A stretch of DNA of 64,000 nucleotides from Streptomyces sp. NBC_01335 (lineage in GTDB: Bacteria; Actinomycetota; Actinomycetes; Streptomycetales; Streptomycetaceae): NCBI RefSeq assembly GCF_035953295.1, contig NZ_CP108370.1:1426001-1490000 (forward strand), read 5' to 3'. This document shows, in pieces, positions 47,867-55,648 of this stretch. The notes beneath the pieces were generated by a model. The model saw nothing but the letters and a program-made list of their open reading frames with translations, was not told the DNA's origin and did not search any database. The position numbers and the translations under genes were made by a program. Every line of letters starts with the position of its first letter. The stretch's first letter is position 1.

Positions 47867-49150
47867 ATGAGCCTGACCAGACGGGGTGTACTGGCAGCGG
47901 GCGGTGGGCTGGGAGCCCTGGCGGTGACCGCCGCGGGCGGGGGTACGGCGGCTGCCGCGGGCGGCCACGGGGCCGGTTCCGGGCGCGGCGGGCGCGGGCC
48001 GGTCCGTACCGGCTTCGACCGGCTGGCCGCCGACGGCTACCGGCTGCTGGCAGGCGAACGCGTGGGCATCGTCACCAACCCCACCGGCGTCACCTCCGAC
48101 GTCCGCCACATCGTGGACGTCATGCACGCCGACGACCGGGTGAACCTCACCGCCGTCTTCGGCCCCGAGCACGGCTTCCGGGGCACCGCCCAGGCGGGCG
48201 GCTCCGAGGGGCGGTACGACGACCCGGCGACCGGACTGCCGGTCTACGACACGTACCTGAAGAACGGCGCTCCGCTCGCCGACGTGTTCACGGCCTCCGG
48301 CGTCGACACGGTCGTCTTCGACATCCAGGACGCGGGCGCCCGCTTCTACACGTACATCTGGACGCTCTACGACTGCATGGAGGCGGCGGCGCTCGCGGGC
48401 AAGCGGTTCGTCGTACTGGACCGGCCGAACCCGGTCACCGGGCGGGCCGCGCTCGGTCCCGTGCTGGACCCGGCGTTCGGGACCTTCGTCGGGCGGCGGG
48501 AGATCGCCCAGGCGCACGGGATGACCGTCGCGGAGCTGGCGCTCTTCTTCAACACCGAGTTCTTCGCCGCGCGTCCGGCGGATCTGGACACGGTGACGAT
48601 GTCGGGGTGGCGGCGCTCCGACTTCTTCGACGCGACGGGCCTACCGTGGGTGCCGCCGAGCCCCAACATGCCGACGGCGGACACCGCGCTCGTCTACTCC
48701 GGCACCTGTCTCTTCGAGGGGACGAACCTCTCCGAGGGACGCGGCACCACCCGCCCCTTCGAACTCCTCGGCGCCCAGGGGATCGACCACCGCTGGGCCG
48801 ACGCCGCCAACGCGCTGGAGCTGCCCGGGGTCCGCTTCCGCGAGGCGTACTTCGCGCCGACCTTCTCCAAGTTCTCCGGCGTCACGGTCGGCGGGGTGCA
48901 GCTCCACGTGGACGACCGGGAGGTCTTCGACCCGGTGCGCACCGGCATCGCGCTGCTGGTGACCGCCAAGGCGACCTGGAGCGGCTTCGCCTGGCGGTCC
49001 GACAACTGGATCGACAAGCTGACCGGCAACACCCGGGTCCGCACCATGATCGACGCGGGCGCGGACACCGACGAGGTGGTGGCGGCCTGGCGGCCGGACC
49101 TCGCGGCTTTCAGGGCCAAGCGGAAGAAGTACCTGCTGTACGGGGGGTGA
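47867..49150 (+). CDS. Exported DUF1343 protein (NamZ-type exo-beta-N-acetylmuramidase)
   Basis: The 427-residue protein has a twin-arginine-type signal (SLTRRGVLAAGGGLGALAV). DUF1343 features: GIVTNPTGVT, FGPEHGFRG, DIQDAGARFYTYIWTLYDCMEAA, VLDRPNP and SPNMPT...YSGTCLFEGTNLSEGRGTTRPFE. Family members release terminal N-acetylmuramic acid from peptidoglycan fragments. GGAGG precedes ATG 47867. Export fits turnover or salvage of wall fragments outside the cell. Confidence 0.9.
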   Translation: MSLTRRGVLAAGGGLGALAVTAAGGGTAAAAGGHGAGSGRGGRGPVRTGFDRLAADGYRLLAGERVGIVTNPTGVTSDVRHIVDVMHADDRVNLTAVFGPEHGFRGTAQAGGSEGRYDDPATGLPVYDTYLKNGAPLADVFTASGVDTVVFDIQDAGARFYTYIWTLYDCMEAAALAGKRFVVLDRPNPVTGRAALGPVLDPAFGTFVGRREIAQAHGMTVAELALFFNTEFFAARPADLDTVTMSGWRRSDFFDATGLPWVPPSPNMPTADTALVYSGTCLFEGTNLSEGRGTTRPFELLGAQGIDHRWADAANALELPGVRFREAYFAPTFSKFSGVTVGGVQLHVDDREVFDPVRTGIALLVTAKATWSGFAWRSDNWIDKLTGNTRVRTMIDAGADTDEVVAAWRPDLAAFRAKRKKYLLYGG

Positions 49151-49156
49151 GCGGTC

Positions 49157-49191
49157 CCGGTGCGGGGGAAGGTTCGCACCCCCCGCACCGG
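49157..49191. terminator. Bidirectional terminator
   Basis: CCGGTGCGGGGG and CCCCCGCACCGG form a 12-bp stem with an 11-base loop between the convergent NamZ and acylase genes. Confidence 0.82.
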
Positions 49192-49199
49192 AACAGCCT

Positions 49200-52031
49200 T
49201 CACCGGTGTGTGGGGAACTCCACGACCTGCTGGTAGGTCGGCCGGTTCTGCCACGGGATCGACTTCTGGGTGATCCCGCCGAGCGCGCGGTGGATGATCG
49301 CGTCGCTGCACCACTGGTTGCCCGCCGCGCAGTTGTCGTCGCCCGGGTAGACCGTGGTGGCGGGCTTGGCGGCGGCCTGCTTCAGGGTGCTGAGCAGGGC
49401 GTCGCGGCAGGTGGAGAGGACACCGTTGCCGCAGTAGGTGTGGGCCAGCGGCCCCTGGACGTTCTCGCCGAGGACCTGGCGCAGGTCCTTGTCGGCGAAG
49501 GCCCACCAGCCGTACTGGAAGGCGGAGCCGCTGTGCGCGCCGCTGGGTCCGTGACTGGCGGCGGGGGACTCGTCCACCGCCAGGTTCACGGCCAGGGCGT
49601 CGTAGAGCGCGTCGCCGAGGCCGGGCCGGAACTCCGCGTCCATCAGCGCGGGCCACCAGGCGTCCATGACGCGTACGGCGTCGGCGTTGGCGTACGTCCC
49701 CGAGCCCGCGGCCGTCTCCTTGCGCTGCGCGCCGGCCGCCTGCCAGGTCTCCAGTTGCCTGACGACCGCGTCGAGGGCGGTGTCGGTGACGGGCTGGGAG
49801 CGGATGATCTTCAGCAGTTCGGGCAGCAGCTGCTCGCCCCGCAGGTCGGTGACGGCTGCCTGCTCCATCGCCCTGGTGAGGGAGGCGCGGGTGACGCCGC
49901 CCTGCGCGACCAGCGCGGAGACCCGGTCGTCCAGCAGGTCGGCCCGGTGCACGGCGCCGAGCCCGAAGCCCGCGGAGGCGTACCCCTTGGCCTGCCGGTT
50001 GTTCCAGGAGATGTAGTAGTCCTGGCCGCTGGAGTGCGGGTGCGCGGCGAAGGACGTGTAGGTGGCGGTGTTCGCAGCCGGGTCGAAGCCCTGCCACTCG
50101 TACGCCCGGTCCGCCGCGATCGGCAGCGCCGGGTCCACGCCGGCGGCCCGCTCCGGGTTCATGCCACTGTTGTAGTACGCGGCGGTGCGGGAGTCCGCGT
50201 AGAACCAGTTGAAGGCGTAGTCGATGTTGCTCGCCGCCTGCTGGAAGGAGGCCGCGTCGGTCACGTACGCCGGGTCGTTGAGCATCTGGAAGCCGATGAT
50301 GGAGTCGGCCTCGTGGCGGTAGGTGGTGCGCAGCGAGGTGTACGCGACGGGCTTGCCGCCCACCGTGGCGCGGTGGGTGACGATGCCGTAGTCGGTGCGC
50401 CAGACCTGCATCCGGTAGGAGCCGGCGGCGGTGGAGTCGGCGACGGTGGGCTTCCAGGAGTTGGTCCGCTCCATCTTCTCCATGGGCGTGCAGGTGCCCC
50501 GGTAGAGGTAGGAGGTGGAGTTCCTCGTCGGGGTGGCGCCGCTCGCCTCGCAGAGCGGGACGGCGTAGGTGTCGGTGATGTCCTGGGCGGCGGAGGTGGC
50601 GCTCCAGGCGTAGTCCTCGCCGCGTCCCATCTGGATGTACATGCCGACGCCCGCGAAGGAGACGCCCCGGGCGCTGATGCCGGGGCCCTGGATCTCCTGG
50701 AGCATCATCAGCTGCGGGGCGAAGTAGCCGGTCTGGGGTCCGAAGACGGCGACCGGGTTTCCGCTCGCGGTGCGCGAGCCGGAGACCACCAGGGCGTTGG
50801 ACATGCCGCGCTTCTGGGCGTCGGTGCCGGAGCCGGGCAGGGTCCCCTCGGGGATGACGCCGTCGTCGAAGACGCCCTGGAGCGGCTTGAGCGCGGCGGG
50901 CGCGGCGACCGGGGCCTTGAGGTCGGTGCCCGCCGAGCCGGTGCGGTCGTAGATCAGGGGTTCGGCGGTGACCGAGCCCTTGTCGGGGAGGGCGGTGCCG
51001 CGCGCGGTGGCGGGCTTCTGGGCGTACGGGAAGGAGGTGCCGTCGTGCACGGTGAGGACGGCCTCCGGGTCCTCCCGCTGCCGGAACGACTCCCAGACCC
51101 GGGTGCCCTCGGCGACGCCGTACTTCTCCTGGGCGGCGAGCAGCGAGAGCGCGGCCTGCACCTCGCCGCCGCCTCCCCCGCCGAACTGGCCGCCGACGAC
51201 GGTGGCGATGGCGATCAGGTCGGTGAGCTTGAAGGGCACGATCTCGCCGACGTTGGTGATCGAGTCGATCTTGCCGGTGAGGACGTACTCGCCGGGGAAG
51301 TTGCGGCTCGACTTCGCCTTGTCCTTGTAGGCGTTGATGCCGTCGATGTACGCCTGCGCGTCCGACATGGCCAGCTCGCCGCGGGTGCCCTCGGTGGTCC
51401 TGATCCGCTGGACCTGTGCTTCGAGGTCGGCCTCCGTGTACGGGGCCTGCGGCCAGAACTGCTGCTCCAGGCCCTGGTTGGCGAGGGCCCCGCCGGCGAA
51501 GGAGGTGAGTTCGCCGCGCCCGATGTGGCGGAAGAGGTCCATCAGCCAGAGCCGGTCCTGGCCCGCCGCGTACCCGGCGCCGAACTCGGTGCCGTAGCGG
51601 GTGGTGCCGACGATGTGCGGGACGCCGGTCTTCTTGTCCCGGGTGATGGTGACGTCGCCGCGGGGCGAGGTGACGGACTCGACCTGACCGGAGGGGACGC
51701 CGAAGGACGCGTCGTTGAAGAAGTCGGTCAGTTTGGCGTCGGTGAGGGTGCTCTGGCCGGAGATCAGCGAGGTGTAGCGGTCGAGCTGGTCGTCGCTGTG
51801 GGCGGGGTGGGTGCCGAAGAGCTTGTTGCCGAGGATGTCGGCGAGGGTGGCGTTGCCGTTCGCGCCGGGCGGCAGGATGTCCGCGCACTGCCCGGCGCAG
51901 TGGTCGGTGACCGCGGTGACCGCGGTCGGGGCGGCACCGGCCGGGAGTGATCCCGCCAGCAGGGAGGTTCCGAGTGCGAGGACGGCCGCGAAGGTCGCGG
52001 CGAGCTTGCCGGTACGTGTACGTGGGGGCAT
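49200..52031 (-). CDS. Secreted penicillin acylase family protein (Ntn hydrolase)
   Basis: The 943-residue precursor starts with a Sec signal (KLAATFAAVLALGTSLLAGSLPAGAA). The alpha part has RDKKTGVPHIVGTTRYGTEFGAGYAAGQDRLWLMD (key VPHIVG, AGQDRL). The likely autocatalytic cleavage site precedes Ser411 in RGMSNALVVSGSRTASG, making Ser411 the N-terminal nucleophile of the beta chain. Family members hydrolyse beta-lactam side chains, acyl-homoserine lactones or lipopeptide acyl groups. Which applies here is unknown. Confidence 0.9.
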   Translation of the reverse strand: MPPRTRTGKLAATFAAVLALGTSLLAGSLPAGAAPTAVTAVTDHCAGQCADILPPGANGNATLADILGNKLFGTHPAHSDDQLDRYTSLISGQSTLTDAKLTDFFNDASFGVPSGQVESVTSPRGDVTITRDKKTGVPHIVGTTRYGTEFGAGYAAGQDRLWLMDLFRHIGRGELTSFAGGALANQGLEQQFWPQAPYTEADLEAQVQRIRTTEGTRGELAMSDAQAYIDGINAYKDKAKSSRNFPGEYVLTGKIDSITNVGEIVPFKLTDLIAIATVVGGQFGGGGGGEVQAALSLLAAQEKYGVAEGTRVWESFRQREDPEAVLTVHDGTSFPYAQKPATARGTALPDKGSVTAEPLIYDRTGSAGTDLKAPVAAPAALKPLQGVFDDGVIPEGTLPGSGTDAQKRGMSNALVVSGSRTASGNPVAVFGPQTGYFAPQLMMLQEIQGPGISARGVSFAGVGMYIQMGRGEDYAWSATSAAQDITDTYAVPLCEASGATPTRNSTSYLYRGTCTPMEKMERTNSWKPTVADSTAAGSYRMQVWRTDYGIVTHRATVGGKPVAYTSLRTTYRHEADSIIGFQMLNDPAYVTDAASFQQAASNIDYAFNWFYADSRTAAYYNSGMNPERAAGVDPALPIAADRAYEWQGFDPAANTATYTSFAAHPHSSGQDYYISWNNRQAKGYASAGFGLGAVHRADLLDDRVSALVAQGGVTRASLTRAMEQAAVTDLRGEQLLPELLKIIRSQPVTDTALDAVVRQLETWQAAGAQRKETAAGSGTYANADAVRVMDAWWPALMDAEFRPGLGDALYDALAVNLAVDESPAASHGPSGAHSGSAFQYGWWAFADKDLRQVLGENVQGPLAHTYCGNGVLSTCRDALLSTLKQAAAKPATTVYPGDDNCAAGNQWCSDAIIHRALGGITQKSIPWQNRPTYQQVVEFPTHR

Positions 52032-52216
52032 GCGTACTCCTCAGGGAGGCCGATGCGCCGGAGATTACCGACGGTAAGTCGGGTCCGTAAGGTGAGCATC
52101 AGTCACCTTTGCCGAATCGTCACACGCCCCGGCCGGAGCCCGGCCGACGGTCAGGTGCCCCCTGGACCACCGCCCTGCGCGCCCCGCCGCGTACCACCCC
52201 GCGCACCACCCCGCAC

Positions 52217-52285
52217 GCCCCGTCCGATCCGTGTCTGCGCCCCCGGGCCGATCCGCGTCTGCCTGCCCCGTCCGATCCGTGGCTG
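52217..52285. repeat. 24-bp imperfect tandem repeat
   Basis: GATCCGTGTCTG, GATCCGCGTCTG and GATCCGTGGCTG begin at 52226, 52250 and 52274, exactly 24 bases apart, and GCCCCGTCCGATCCGTG recurs at 52217 and 52265. It lies in the 338-base gap between the acylase and the zinc-ribbon gene, which holds no other supported gene. Confidence 0.7.
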
Positions 52286-52369
52286 GAAATCACCTTTCGG
52301 CGGCACCAGAACGGGCAGGCGTACGTCCACTCCACGACAGGAACACCGAACGACGGAGGTGGCGGTGGT

Positions 52370-52981
52370 ATGGCCGGTTTCCGGAGCCTCGCGAGACAGG
52401 TCCGAGACCCCCGGGCCGATCTGGCCCTGCGGCGGTATTCGCTGCGCAAGTGCCTGGAGCGCTTCGCCCCCTACGGGCACCGCGCGACCTGGGACCATCT
52501 GTGCGCCCGGCACGGGTTCGCCCCGGAGGACCGGGCACCCGATCCGGCGCGGCTGACGGGTGCGCTGGCCGAGCTGGAGGCGGCCCGGGCCCTCTGGCTG
52601 GCGTACGAGTCGGGGTTCGCCGAGCGGCGGCGGCGCGAGAAGCGCGAGGGGCTGCGCAGGCCCGGCGGCTTCGACGCCTGGCACCGGCGGATCTGGGGCG
52701 GCAACGGCGTGGCCCGCTGCGCCGACCCCGGTACGCATCCGAACGCCCCGCTCCCCGAGGTGCTGCTCCGGCTGATCACGGCGCTCGGCGCGGAGCCCGG
52801 CACGGCCTGCCCGGTCTGCGCGGAGACCCGGATCGTCTGGCGCCAGGACCTGCGGCGCGAGCCCCGGTCCGGGCCGGTGTGCACGGGCTGCGGCATCCTC
52901 GTACCGCCGTCGGCGCTGACGCCGGGGACCCTGGCGCGGGCCCACCGGACAGGGCACCAGCAACTGACCTCGGCGGCCTGA
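52370..52981 (+). CDS. Unknown protein with C-terminal zinc ribbon
   Basis: The 203-residue protein starts MAGFRSLARQVRDP; GGAGGT is nine bases upstream. Its N-terminal half is Arg-rich and helical, and the C-terminus has two CxxC knuckles (ACPVCAETR and VCTGCG) spaced as a zinc ribbon. I do not recognise the family. Basic charge plus a zinc ribbon suggests nucleic-acid or protein binding, without further support. Confidence 0.68.
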   Translation: MAGFRSLARQVRDPRADLALRRYSLRKCLERFAPYGHRATWDHLCARHGFAPEDRAPDPARLTGALAELEAARALWLAYESGFAERRRREKREGLRRPGGFDAWHRRIWGGNGVARCADPGTHPNAPLPEVLLRLITALGAEPGTACPVCAETRIVWRQDLRREPRSGPVCTGCGILVPPSALTPGTLARAHRTGHQQLTSAA

Positions 52982-53035
52982 GCGCAGGGGCGCGGACGAG
53001 CCGGGAACCGCCGGCCCGCCCCCGGCCCCGGGCTG

Positions 53036-53515
53036 TCAGTCGTGCGTCTCCGGCGTGGTCCGGCGCTCCGGCATCAGCCGGGAACCGGCCATTCGTTCGC
53101 CGGAGATGTCGTCCGGATTGGAGAGGACACAGTTCTCCAGCGAGAGACAGCCGCAGCCGATGCAGTCCGTCAGATGGTCGCGCAACCGGCTGAGCTGCTT
53201 GATGCGTTCGTCCAGTTCGGTGCGCCACGCTCCGGAGAGCCGGGCCCAGTCCTCCCGGGTGGGTGTGCGCTCCTCCGGCAGTTCGGCGAGCGCCTCACGG
53301 ATGGTGGCCAGCGGGATGCCGACCCGCTGGGCCGCACGCACGAAGGCGACCCGCCGGAGTGCGTCCCTGCCGTAGCGGCGCTGGTTGCCGCTGGTGCGGC
53401 GGCTGGCGATCAGCCCCTTGGCCTCGTAGAAGTGCAGGGCGGAGACGGCCGCGCCGCTGCGCGCGGCGAGCTGGCCGACGGTGAGCTCGTGGAGCGACTG
53501 GGGAATCTGGGGCAC
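53036..53515 (-). CDS. soxR: SoxR redox regulator
   Basis: The 159-residue MerR-family protein has the winged helix ([25 protein letters not shown]) and the [2Fe-2S] motif [12 protein letters not shown] (C-x2-C-x-C-x5-C). In streptomycetes SoxR responds to redox-active antibiotics. The GTG start (MPQIPQSL) suits the family; the longer frame upstream is not conserved. I see no obvious SoxR box in its own upstream region. Confidence 0.93.
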   Translation of the reverse strand: MPQIPQSLHELTVGQLAARSGAAVSALHFYEAKGLIASRRTSGNQRRYGRDALRRVAFVRAAQRVGIPLATIREALAELPEERTPTREDWARLSGAWRTELDERIKQLSRLRDHLTDCIGCGCLSLENCVLSNPDDISGERMAGSRLMPERRTTPETHD

Positions 53516-53553
53516 GCCCCGAAATCTACGGGAGCAGGAACGCCGCCACCTCG

Positions 53554-53596
53554 TTGACAGGAGCCTGCGGCCACTCCATGCTGAGCAAGCGCTTAG
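53554..53596 (+). promoter_or_regulatory. MaoC promoter overlapped by TetR operator
   Basis: TTGACA (53554-53559) and CATGCT (53577-53582) are spaced 17 bases. The 16-bp motif CTGAGCAAGCGCTTAG (53581-53596) overlaps the -10 end. Exactly the same motif lies upstream of the tetR gene at 55026-55041, so the site is probably a repressor operator. The MaoC ATG is 37 bases further on. Confidence 0.75.
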
Positions 53597-53633
53597 ACAT
53601 CGAGGCAGTGAGCCGGAAGGCAGGACCAGGACC

Positions 53634-54095
53634 ATGGCAGAGCCGAAGATCTTCACCTCCGCACAGGAGCTGCGCGACGGTGTGGGCGAGCAGCTGGGGC
53701 ACAGCGACTGGCTGGAGATCGATCAGAAGCGGATCGACCAGTTCGCCGAGGCGACCGGCGACCACCAGTGGATCCACGTCGATCCGGAACGCGCCGCGGC
53801 CGGCCCGTTCGGCACGACGATCGCCCACGGGTATCTGACGCTCTCCCTGCTGCCGACGCTCGTGCCGCAGGTCATGGCGGTCGAGGGCGCGAAGATGGGC
53901 ATCAACTACGGCACCAACAAGGTCCGTTTCCCCTCCACGGTCCCGGTCGGCTCGCGGCTGCGCGCCACGGCCGTACTGAAGAGCGTCGAGGAGGCGGGCG
54001 GCGGAGTACAGATCACCGCGGTCGTCACCGTGGAGCGCGAGGGCGGCGAGAAGCCCGCCTGCGTCGCGGAGTCGGTCTCGCGCTACTACTTCTGA
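53634..54095 (+). CDS. MaoC-family enoyl-CoA hydratase
   Basis: The 153-residue hot-dog fold protein contains the catalytic motif [38 protein letters not shown]; Asp and His in [10 protein letters not shown] are the active pair. It hydrates trans-2-enoyl-CoA. AGGACC precedes the ATG. A TetR gene on the opposite strand downstream shares its operator. Confidence 0.92.
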   Translation: MAEPKIFTSAQELRDGVGEQLGHSDWLEIDQKRIDQFAEATGDHQWIHVDPERAAAGPFGTTIAHGYLTLSLLPTLVPQVMAVEGAKMGINYGTNKVRFPSTVPVGSRLRATAVLKSVEEAGGGVQITAVVTVEREGGEKPACVAESVSRYYF

Positions 54096-54107
54096 TACGG
54101 CCGACTT

Positions 54108-54251
54108 CCAGTACGGCCAGTACGGCCAGTACGGCCAGTACGGCCAGTACGGCCAGTACGGCCAGTACGGCCAGTACGGCCAGTACGGCCAGTACGGCCA
54201 GTACGGCCAGTACGGCCAGTACGGCCAGTACGGCCAGTACGGCCAGTACGG
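54108..54251. repeat. Perfect 9-bp x 16 tandem repeat (CCAGTACGG)
   Basis: Sixteen exact copies of CCAGTACGG fill 144 bases starting 13 bases after the MaoC stop codon. The array lies between the convergent MaoC and tetR genes and is followed by a strong hairpin. Its unit is not interrupted by any base change. It lies outside coding sequence by the best gene models. Likely length-variable by slippage. Confidence 0.98.
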
Positions 54252-54255
54252 CAAC

Positions 54256-54295
54256 GGGCCCGCCGCACCGCGAGGACGCGGGGTGCGGCGGGCCC
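54256..54295. terminator. Terminator after the repeat array
   Basis: GGGCCCGCCGCACC (54256-54269) pairs perfectly with GGTGCGGCGGGCCC (54282-54295). It lies between convergent MaoC and tetR genes and can serve both. Confidence 0.85.
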
Positions 54296-54341
54296 GCCGC
54301 CGTGTCCGGCCCACGGCCCGCCGCCGTGTCCGGCCCACGGC
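54294..54341. repeat. Two tandem copies of a 24-bp unit
   Basis: A 24-bp unit starting CCGCCGCCGTGTCC is present twice head-to-tail directly after the terminator and before the tetR stop codon. Confidence 0.85.
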
Positions 54342-54354
54342 CCGGCGCCGGGTT

Positions 54355-54978
54355 CTACTTCGGGGCGCCGACCATGCGCAGGACCAGGTCCGCGTAGAGC
54401 GCGCCGACCTCCTCGGGCGTACGGCTGCCCTGCGCGTTGAACCAGCGCGAGACGTCGATGCAGAGGGAGAGGACGGCGAGCGCGGTGCCGGGCACGTCGG
54501 GGACGTCGAACTCCCCGGTGTCCACACCGTCCTTGATGATCCGCCGCATCGCCGCGTCGGTGCGCCGCCGCAGTTCGATGATCTCGGCGCGGTGTTCGTC
54601 GCTCAGCGCGTCGAGTTCGTACTGCACCACCCGTGCCGTCGCGAAGCGCTCCGCGTGCCAGTGGACGAAGGCCCGTACGGCGACGGCGAGCCGGTCCGGG
54701 GCGGCGCCGTCACCGTCCGCCGCTGCCTCCAGCAGGGAGAGCGCACGGTCGTGGCCGATGCGGCTGATCCGGTGGAGCAGCTCTTCCTTCGTCTTGTAGT
54801 GGATGTAGAGAGCCGCCGGGCTCATGCCGGCCCGGCCGGCGATGTCACGGGTGGTCGTCGCGTGGTAGCCGCGCTCGGCGAAGGCCTCGACCGCCGCCAC
54901 GAGGAGCCGCCGGGCGGCCTCGGGGGTCACTTCGCCCCACGGCGTCTCCTGGCCGTCGGTCTCCTCCGCCGTACCCAT
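54355..54978 (-). CDS. TetR-family regulator sharing an operator with MaoC
   Basis: The 207-residue regulator has the helix-turn-helix TTTRDIAGRAGMSPAALYIHYKTKEELLHRI and an FadR-like C-terminal domain. ATG 54978 has GGGG nine bases upstream; GTG 54984 is possible. The motif CTGAGCAAGCGCTTAG stands 48 bases before its start and again at the MaoC promoter, so it probably represses both, responding to an acyl-CoA. Confidence 0.9.
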   Translation of the reverse strand: MGTAEETDGQETPWGEVTPEAARRLLVAAVEAFAERGYHATTTRDIAGRAGMSPAALYIHYKTKEELLHRISRIGHDRALSLLEAAADGDGAAPDRLAVAVRAFVHWHAERFATARVVQYELDALSDEHRAEIIELRRRTDAAMRRIIKDGVDTGEFDVPDVPGTALAVLSLCIDVSRWFNAQGSRTPEEVGALYADLVLRMVGAPK

Positions 54979-55025
54979 GGTCACGCGCCCCTCTCAGTCC
55001 ACCGGACGAACACCATACCCCGACC

Positions 55026-55041
55026 CTGAGCAAGCGCTTAG
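55026..55041. promoter_or_regulatory. TetR operator CTGAGCAAGCGCTTAG
   Basis: An imperfect palindrome of form CTnAGCnnnnGCTnAG identical over all 16 bases to the MaoC operator at 53581-53596. It lies in the upstream region of the tetR gene. Confidence 0.85.
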
Positions 55042-55112
55042 GACCGTGCCCGCAGGATAGCGCCGCCCGCGCGAAAGGGGGAGGTGGGTCAAGATCCTCA
55101 CCGAAAACCACT

Positions 55113-55146
55113 CCGCCCCGCACCGCGTGGTCACGGTACGGGGCGG
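55113..55146 (-). terminator. Hairpin downstream of the YiaA/YiaB-like gene
   Basis: CCGCCCCG (55113-55120) pairs with CGGGGCGG (55139-55146), extended by a CCG/CGG inner pair. It lies 38 bases after the stop of the membrane protein gene on this strand. Confidence 0.65.
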
Positions 55147-55183
55147 AGGACCCGCGGGCTGTCCGCCCGCGCGCCCAGGAGCG

Positions 55184-55474
55184 TCAGAGCTTCTGGAAGG
55201 GGTCGTGCTCGGCGAGGATCTTCTCCAGCCGCGCCTGGTCGACGCGGCTGACGATCCGGCCCTCCTCCTGGCGGTCGCGGATGACCTTGGCGAGGGTGAA
55301 GCACGAGGTGACGAGGTAGAGGACGCCGATGGCGAGGAAGCCCCGCACCCACGCGTCCGCGTCGAGGAAGAAGATCCCGAGGGCCACCGCGCTCATCGCC
55401 ACCCCGAAGGAGGCGACGGCCTGGCCGTAGAAGGCGGCGGTGCTCTGCTGCTTGACCGGTGTCGTGTCGCTCAT
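55184..55474 (-). CDS. YiaA/YiaB-family inner membrane protein
   Basis: The 96-residue protein (MSDTTPVKQQSTAAFYGQAVASFGVAMSAVALGIFFLD...) has the two-helix YiaA/YiaB domain with short loop DADAWVRGFLAIGVLYLVTSCFTLAKVIRD. It ends in a charged cytoplasmic tail (EGRIVSRVDQARLEKILAEHDPF). Function unknown. It is single and followed by a hairpin. Confidence 0.87.
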   Translation of the reverse strand: MSDTTPVKQQSTAAFYGQAVASFGVAMSAVALGIFFLDADAWVRGFLAIGVLYLVTSCFTLAKVIRDRQEEGRIVSRVDQARLEKILAEHDPFQKL

Positions 55475-55561
55475 GCCCCGAGCTTCCGCCGCCGGGCGGG
55501 ACATGGCATCCGCGCCCGTACTCACGGCGGTACTCAGGCACGGTGCGGGCGACCCGAAGGC

Positions 55562-55648
55562 GGAGACCCGGTCAGGCGCGGACCCCGGTCAGAAGGTGGA
55601 GACCCGGTCAGGCGCGGACTCCGGTCAGAAGGTGGAGACCCGGTCAGA
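55562..55648. repeat. 36-bp tandem repeat at the 3' end of an acyl-CoA dehydrogenase gene
   Basis: Units starting GGAGACCCGGTCAG at 55562, 55598 and 55634 are 36 bases apart; two are complete and the third is partial. The third overlaps the stop codon of the adjacent acyl-CoA dehydrogenase gene. The units differ by about one base. Confidence 0.85.

Noticed and set aside
54108..54251. CRISPR array
   Set aside because: The units are 9 bp, contiguous, without spacers, and no cas genes are present.
53526..54527. Minus-strand open frame with a long WPY repeat across the 9-bp array
   Set aside because: It exists only because the 9-bp unit keeps all frames open; it is antisense to the MaoC gene, lacks a ribosome binding site and has no domain.
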